DNA from: an uncultured Eubacteriales bacterium
GTDB taxonomy: Bacteria; Bacillota; Clostridia; Christensenellales; UBA1242
Assembly: GCA_902796635.1 (NCBI GenBank)
Contig: CADBPU010000019.1
Location: forward strand, 1-15,898
Reading direction: 5' to 3'
DNA length: 15,898 bases
Position 1 is the first letter of the stretch. Every line of letters begins with the position of its first letter. The notes beneath the pieces are model-generated. The model was not told the DNA's origin. It worked only from the letters and a program-made list of their open reading frames with translations, and ran no database searches. Shown piece after piece: positions 12,425 to 15,898 of this stretch. Made by a program: the position numbers and the translations under genes.

Positions 12425-13495
12425 ATGATTGAAAAATGCGATAAGATTAAAGAAAGAGTTAACGAGATAAGTGCATTGCTTTGTGATGCATCTGTTTTGC
12501 AAGATACAAAAAAAGCGAAACAACTTGGCAAAGAACTAAAAAATTTGGAGCCAATTGCATCGCTCTATGATGAATACTTAAAACTTGAACAAAATGTTTT
12601 GGATGCAGAAGAACTCTTGAAGGTTGAAACCGATGAGAGCATGAAACAATATTTTGAAGAAGAAATCTATTCCGGCAAAGACAAAAAAGAAAAGATGGAA
12701 GAACAACTCAAAATACTTATGCTTCCAAAAGATGAAAACGATGACAAAAATGTTATTTTGGAAATTCGTGGCGGTGCTGGTGGAGAAGAAGCATCACTTT
12801 TTGCAGCAGAAGTTTTGAGAATGTATGAACAATATGCAAACTTAAGACACTGGAAGTTTGAGATTGCAGATATCAATGAAACAGAACTTGGCGGAATAAA
12901 AGAATGTACTGCAATGATAAGTGGCAATGGCGCATATGCAAGACTTAAATATGAAAGTGGTGTGCATAGAGTTCAACGAGTGCCAGAAACTGAAACACAG
13001 GGCAGAGTTCACACATCAACAATCACAGTTGCAGTACTTCCTGAACAAGAAGATGTTGAAATTGAAATTTTGGAAAAAGATTTAAGAATAGACACATATA
13101 GAGCAAGTGGTGCAGGTGGCCAGCACATCAACAAAACAGACAGCGCTGTTAGAATTACTCACTTTCCAACTGGTATAGTTGTTGCTTGCCAAGATCAACG
13201 TAGTCAAATCAAAAATAAAGAAAAAGCAATGGCTATTTTGAAAAGTAAGTTGTATGACAAATATCAAAGTGAAGCCGATGAAAAGTATGCTGAAAGCAGA
13301 CGTAATCAAGTTGGCACAGGCGACAGAAGTGAAAGAATAAGAACATATAACTTTCCACAAGGCAGAGTGACAGATCACAGAATTGGCTACACGATGTATA
13401 ACATAGATGCCTTTATGAATGGTGATTTGGATGATCTTATCACAGCACTTGAAATGGCCGACCAAAAAGCAAAACTAGAAGCACAAGTTGCTTGA
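12425..13495 (+). CDS. prfA: Peptide chain release factor 1
   Basis: 356 residues, normal length. Reads UAA and UAG stop codons and triggers peptide release. The anticodon-like P-x-T motif is PET (187-189) in HRVQRVPETETQGRVHTS, which separates it from RF2 (SPF). The catalytic GGQ is at 231-233 in SGAGGQHINKTDSAVR; Q233 is the expected substrate of the upstream PrmC. The start at 12425 is chosen because GGAG (12415-12418) lies 6 bases before it; an in-frame TTG at 12413 overlaps that box. Order prmC-prfA is the reverse of Bacillus and E. coli but as far as I recall common in Clostridia. Confidence 0.97.
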   Translation: MIEKCDKIKERVNEISALLCDASVLQDTKKAKQLGKELKNLEPIASLYDEYLKLEQNVLDAEELLKVETDESMKQYFEEEIYSGKDKKEKMEEQLKILMLPKDENDDKNVILEIRGGAGGEEASLFAAEVLRMYEQYANLRHWKFEIADINETELGGIKECTAMISGNGAYARLKYESGVHRVQRVPETETQGRVHTSTITVAVLPEQEDVEIEILEKDLRIDTYRASGAGGQHINKTDSAVRITHFPTGIVVACQDQRSQIKNKEKAMAILKSKLYDKYQSEADEKYAESRRNQVGTGDRSERIRTYNFPQGRVTDHRIGYTMYNIDAFMNGDLDDLITALEMADQKAKLEAQVA

Positions 13496-13508
13496 TTATA
13501 ATTTATTG

Positions 13509-13532
13509 ATGCACGAAAATCGTGCATTTTTT
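13509..13532 (+). terminator. Rho-independent terminator of prfA
   Basis: Perfect stem ATGCACGA/TCGTGCAT around AAA, followed by five further Ts. It starts 14 bases after the prfA stop codon. Confidence 0.93.
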
Positions 13533-13598
13533 ATGCTTAAATCAAATAAAATTTTTTGTATTGTTTTTATAAATAAATTAAAAACATTACTGAAAAAT

Positions 13599-13627
13599 TT
13601 TATTTTTTTTATTTATTATGATATAAT
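13599..13627 (+). promoter_or_regulatory. Promoter of pcrA, extended -10
   Basis: TATAAT (13622-13627) preceded by TGA gives a consensus extended -10. The -35 region is poor (TTTATT, 13599-13604, at 17 bases). The expected transcription start, about 13634-13635, coincides with the ATG of pcrA. Confidence 0.65.
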
Positions 13628-13634
13628 AAATAAG

Positions 13635-15851
13635 ATGGAAAATTTACTTAACGAAGTCCAAAATGAGATAGTAAAAACCACACAAGGACCAGTCATGGTT
13701 TTGGCTGGTGCTGGAAGTGGAAAGACTAGGGTTTTGACATACCGAATTGCATATATTTTGAAAAATGGTTTGGCTAGACCACATCAAGTTTTGTCAATCA
13801 CATTCACAAACAAAGCAGCAAACGAAATCAAAAGTCGTCTTTTTTCTATGGGCTATCCATGTAAAGATGTTTGGGCTATGACTTTTCATAGCATGTGTTG
13901 CAGAATTTTGAGAACAGAAGCAAAATATCTTGACGGGTACACATCATCTTTTTCAATATTTGATGAGCAAGACAAAAAAAGTGTCATAAAAAAGATTGTA
14001 AAAGAATTAAATTTGAAAGATGATAGTTTGGTCAGTGAAGTTGATGACAAACTTTCAAAATACAAAATGAGCAATATTACACTTGAACAATATAAAAGTA
14101 TCTCTTGTTTTATTGACCACGACAAACTTGTTTTTGACATAATGCAAAAATACGAAGAGAGATTAAAGCAAGAGAACGCAATGGATTTTGATGACCTAAT
14201 AAACAAAACATTATGGCTACTCAAATCAAATGAATATGTTAGAGAAAAATATCAAGAGCAATTTAGATATATCTTGGTTGATGAGTTTCAAGATACCAAC
14301 GAAACACAGTATGAACTTGTAAAAATTTTAGGTGCATATCATCAAAATGTCTTTGCAGTTGGAGACGAAGACCAAAGTATTTATAGTTGGCGTGGTGCAA
14401 GCATTGATAACATACAAAGATTTTTGAAAGATTTTCCAACAACAAAATTATTCAAGTTAGAGCAAAATTATCGTAGCACAAAGAATATTATTGAAAACGC
14501 TAACAAAATTATTAAGAATAATATAAACAGAATTGACAAAACACTATTTACAGAAAATGCTGTTGGCGATAGAATTGTTTACAACAAGAGTTTTACTGAT
14601 AGAGATGAAGCTGATTTTGTTGTGAGAACAATTTTTGATTTGGTCAATAGAAAGGGTTATAAATATAAAGACATAGCAATTTTGATGCGTCTAAATGCAC
14701 TCACAAGAAATTTTGAAGAAAAGTTTATTTCTTACAATATTCCATACAAAATTTTTGGCGGCTTAAAGTTCTATGAACGTGCAGAAATCAAAAATGTGAT
14801 GGCATATTTCAAATTGCTAGTCAATCCTTTTGATGAAGAAAGTTTCTTGAGAATAATAAATTTTCCAAAGCGTGGCATTGGTGATGGCGCAATCCAAAAA
14901 CTGAAAGATATATCATACGGTCAAAGTCTTTTTAATACCGTTATGAGTTTGAACGATAATGAAATCGGTACACTTGCGAAGTTTTTGCCTTTCAAAAATT
15001 TGATGGAAGATTTTAGGGAGCAAATCAACGAAATGGAAATGTTTGAGTTTGCAAAATATGTGATTGACAAAACAAATATTTTGGCTGAATATGCAGATGA
15101 TACAGATGAAGATACCAACAGAAAACTCAATATTGGCGAATTGTTGCAAAATATAAAAAATTATCAAGATGAAAATCCAGGCAAAACTTTTGTTGACTTT
15201 TTGCAAACAGTTGCACTTGCAACAGACATTGATAGTTATGAAGAAGAAGATAATAGTGTTGTACTTGCAACTGTGCATAGCGTAAAAGGACTTGAATTCA
15301 AAGTTGTTTTTGTGATAGGTCTTGAAGAAAAATATTTCCCAATAATACGTTTAGACAGCACAGATCTTGAAATGGAAGAAGAAAGACGTCTCATGTATGT
15401 AGCAATCACAAGAGCAAAAGAAAAGTTATTTCTCACTTGCTCAAAATCTAGATATATGTATGGCAAACAAAACTATTCACAAGTCAGTAGATTTTTGAAA
15501 GAACTTGGTTTTGAGAAAGATTATCAAGAAAACGGATTCAAAAAATATGACTTTGAAAGTGATGATGACAGTGAGACAAATTATCAACAACAATATTATT
15601 ACAGTCGCAAAAACACTTATCACTCATCACAAAATATAAACAAAATCAATAGCGGTCTCAATGGATATATAAACAAGACAACTTCTCAAAAACAAAATAA
15701 TTTTGTTGTGGGAGATAGAGTGTTTCACACTAATTTTGGCGTGGGATATGTGGTGCTTGTTGATGAAAAAACAAAGATAATAAAAATCGACTTTGAAAAA
15801 TTTGGAAACAAAGTTTTGAGCATAGACTTTGCACCTATAAAAAAATTATAA
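13635..15851 (+). CDS. pcrA: ATP-dependent 3'-5' DNA helicase PcrA (UvrD family)
   Basis: 738 residues from ATG 13635. Superfamily 1A helicase for repair, removal of recombinase filaments and plasmid replication. Motifs in order: Walker A AGAGSGKT (24-31), Ia TFTNKAANE (56-64), II DEFQDTN (216-222), III GDEDQSIYSWRGA (243-255), IV QNYRST (277-282), V TVHSVKGLEF and VI RRLMYVAITRAKEKL. A Q/Y/S/N-rich linker leads to the C-terminal Tudor-like domain (~691-738), which in PcrA contacts RNA polymerase. The frame is open upstream to 13488, but that extension crosses the prfA terminator and promoter and is not credible. No Shine-Dalgarno precedes the ATG, which sits eight bases after the -10, pointing to a leaderless mRNA. 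Confidence 0.95.
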   Translation: MENLLNEVQNEIVKTTQGPVMVLAGAGSGKTRVLTYRIAYILKNGLARPHQVLSITFTNKAANEIKSRLFSMGYPCKDVWAMTFHSMCCRILRTEAKYLDGYTSSFSIFDEQDKKSVIKKIVKELNLKDDSLVSEVDDKLSKYKMSNITLEQYKSISCFIDHDKLVFDIMQKYEERLKQENAMDFDDLINKTLWLLKSNEYVREKYQEQFRYILVDEFQDTNETQYELVKILGAYHQNVFAVGDEDQSIYSWRGASIDNIQRFLKDFPTTKLFKLEQNYRSTKNIIENANKIIKNNINRIDKTLFTENAVGDRIVYNKSFTDRDEADFVVRTIFDLVNRKGYKYKDIAILMRLNALTRNFEEKFISYNIPYKIFGGLKFYERAEIKNVMAYFKLLVNPFDEESFLRIINFPKRGIGDGAIQKLKDISYGQSLFNTVMSLNDNEIGTLAKFLPFKNLMEDFREQINEMEMFEFAKYVIDKTNILAEYADDTDEDTNRKLNIGELLQNIKNYQDENPGKTFVDFLQTVALATDIDSYEEEDNSVVLATVHSVKGLEFKVVFVIGLEEKYFPIIRLDSTDLEMEEERRLMYVAITRAKEKLFLTCSKSRYMYGKQNYSQVSRFLKELGFEKDYQENGFKKYDFESDDDSETNYQQQYYYSRKNTYHSSQNINKINSGLNGYINKTTSQKQNNFVVGDRVFHTNFGVGYVVLVDEKTKIIKIDFEKFGNKVLSIDFAPIKKL

Positions 15852-15869
15852 CAAATATTTGGAGTAAAA

Positions 15870-15898
15870 ATGGAAGATACTAAATTACAAAAAATGAA
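15870..15898 (+). CDS. Start of a downstream gene, possibly DNA ligase (partial)
   Basis: ATG at 15870 with GGAG (15861-15864) five bases ahead opens a frame that runs off the window after MEDTKLQKM. It begins 18 bases after the pcrA stop codon, so it is cotranscribed. In many Bacillota the NAD-dependent DNA ligase gene ligA follows pcrA; the nine visible residues cannot confirm that. Confidence 0.6.

Noticed and set aside
13488..13634. Upstream extension of pcrA by 49 codons from ATG 13488
   Set aside because: It overlaps the end of prfA, crosses a perfect terminator and the pcrA promoter, and its sequence is AT-driven and unlike helicase N-termini.

Overview
The window looks like a piece of chromosome from a low-GC Gram-positive bacterium (Bacillota), most likely an uncultured member of the Clostridia. 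The clues are strong AT-richness, a WhiA gene behind murB and a PHP gene, a DUF4364-type regulator, the order rpmE-prmC-prfA, a PcrA helicase with a C-terminal Tudor-like domain, and AGGAGG-type ribosome binding sites. No phage, integrase, transposase or CRISPR genes are visible, so most of the window is core genome.

Layout. Positions 1-867 are read leftward: a tRNA-Leu(AAG) whose last base lies off the left edge, and a DUF4364-like winged-helix gene. A back-to-back promoter pair at 845-911 then separates these from rightward genes: an unrecognised 314-residue protein with a Q-rich linker (930-1874, terminator behind it), followed by the run SBP-like protein, murB, PHP phosphoesterase, whiA (1957-5697) and a large fused MacB/FtsX-type ABC transporter (5742-8303). 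Positions 8304-8672 hold no convincing gene. They carry two 97-bp direct repeats (95 of 97 bases identical) that fold into long hairpins, with two terminator-like hairpins between and after them. A small lipoprotein gene and tRNA-Ser(CGA) are read leftward (8673-9240). Rightward again come an alpha-oxoamine synthase resembling bacterial serine palmitoyltransferase (9431-10648), a short hibernation factor (10820-11086), rpmE, prmC, prfA, pcrA, and the first nine codons of another gene, perhaps ligA.

Genes that work together: MurB supplies UDP-MurNAc for peptidoglycan, and WhiA is a division/envelope-linked regulator usually found in the same cluster. PrmC methylates the GGQ glutamine of release factor 1, its direct neighbour. 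Bacterial L31, RF1, PrmC and the hibernation factor are all translation functions. PcrA acts in DNA repair and at stalled RNA polymerase.

Regulation: nearly all promoters I can read have a 17-base spacer and a TGn extended -10, and several 5' leaders are very short; pcrA appears leaderless. I found no clearly new multi-gene system. The best leads are the paired structured repeats, the SPT-like enzyme, the single-domain hibernation factor with a hairpin abutting its Shine-Dalgarno, the absence of rapZ and yvcK from the murB-whiA cluster, and the leaderless pcrA.
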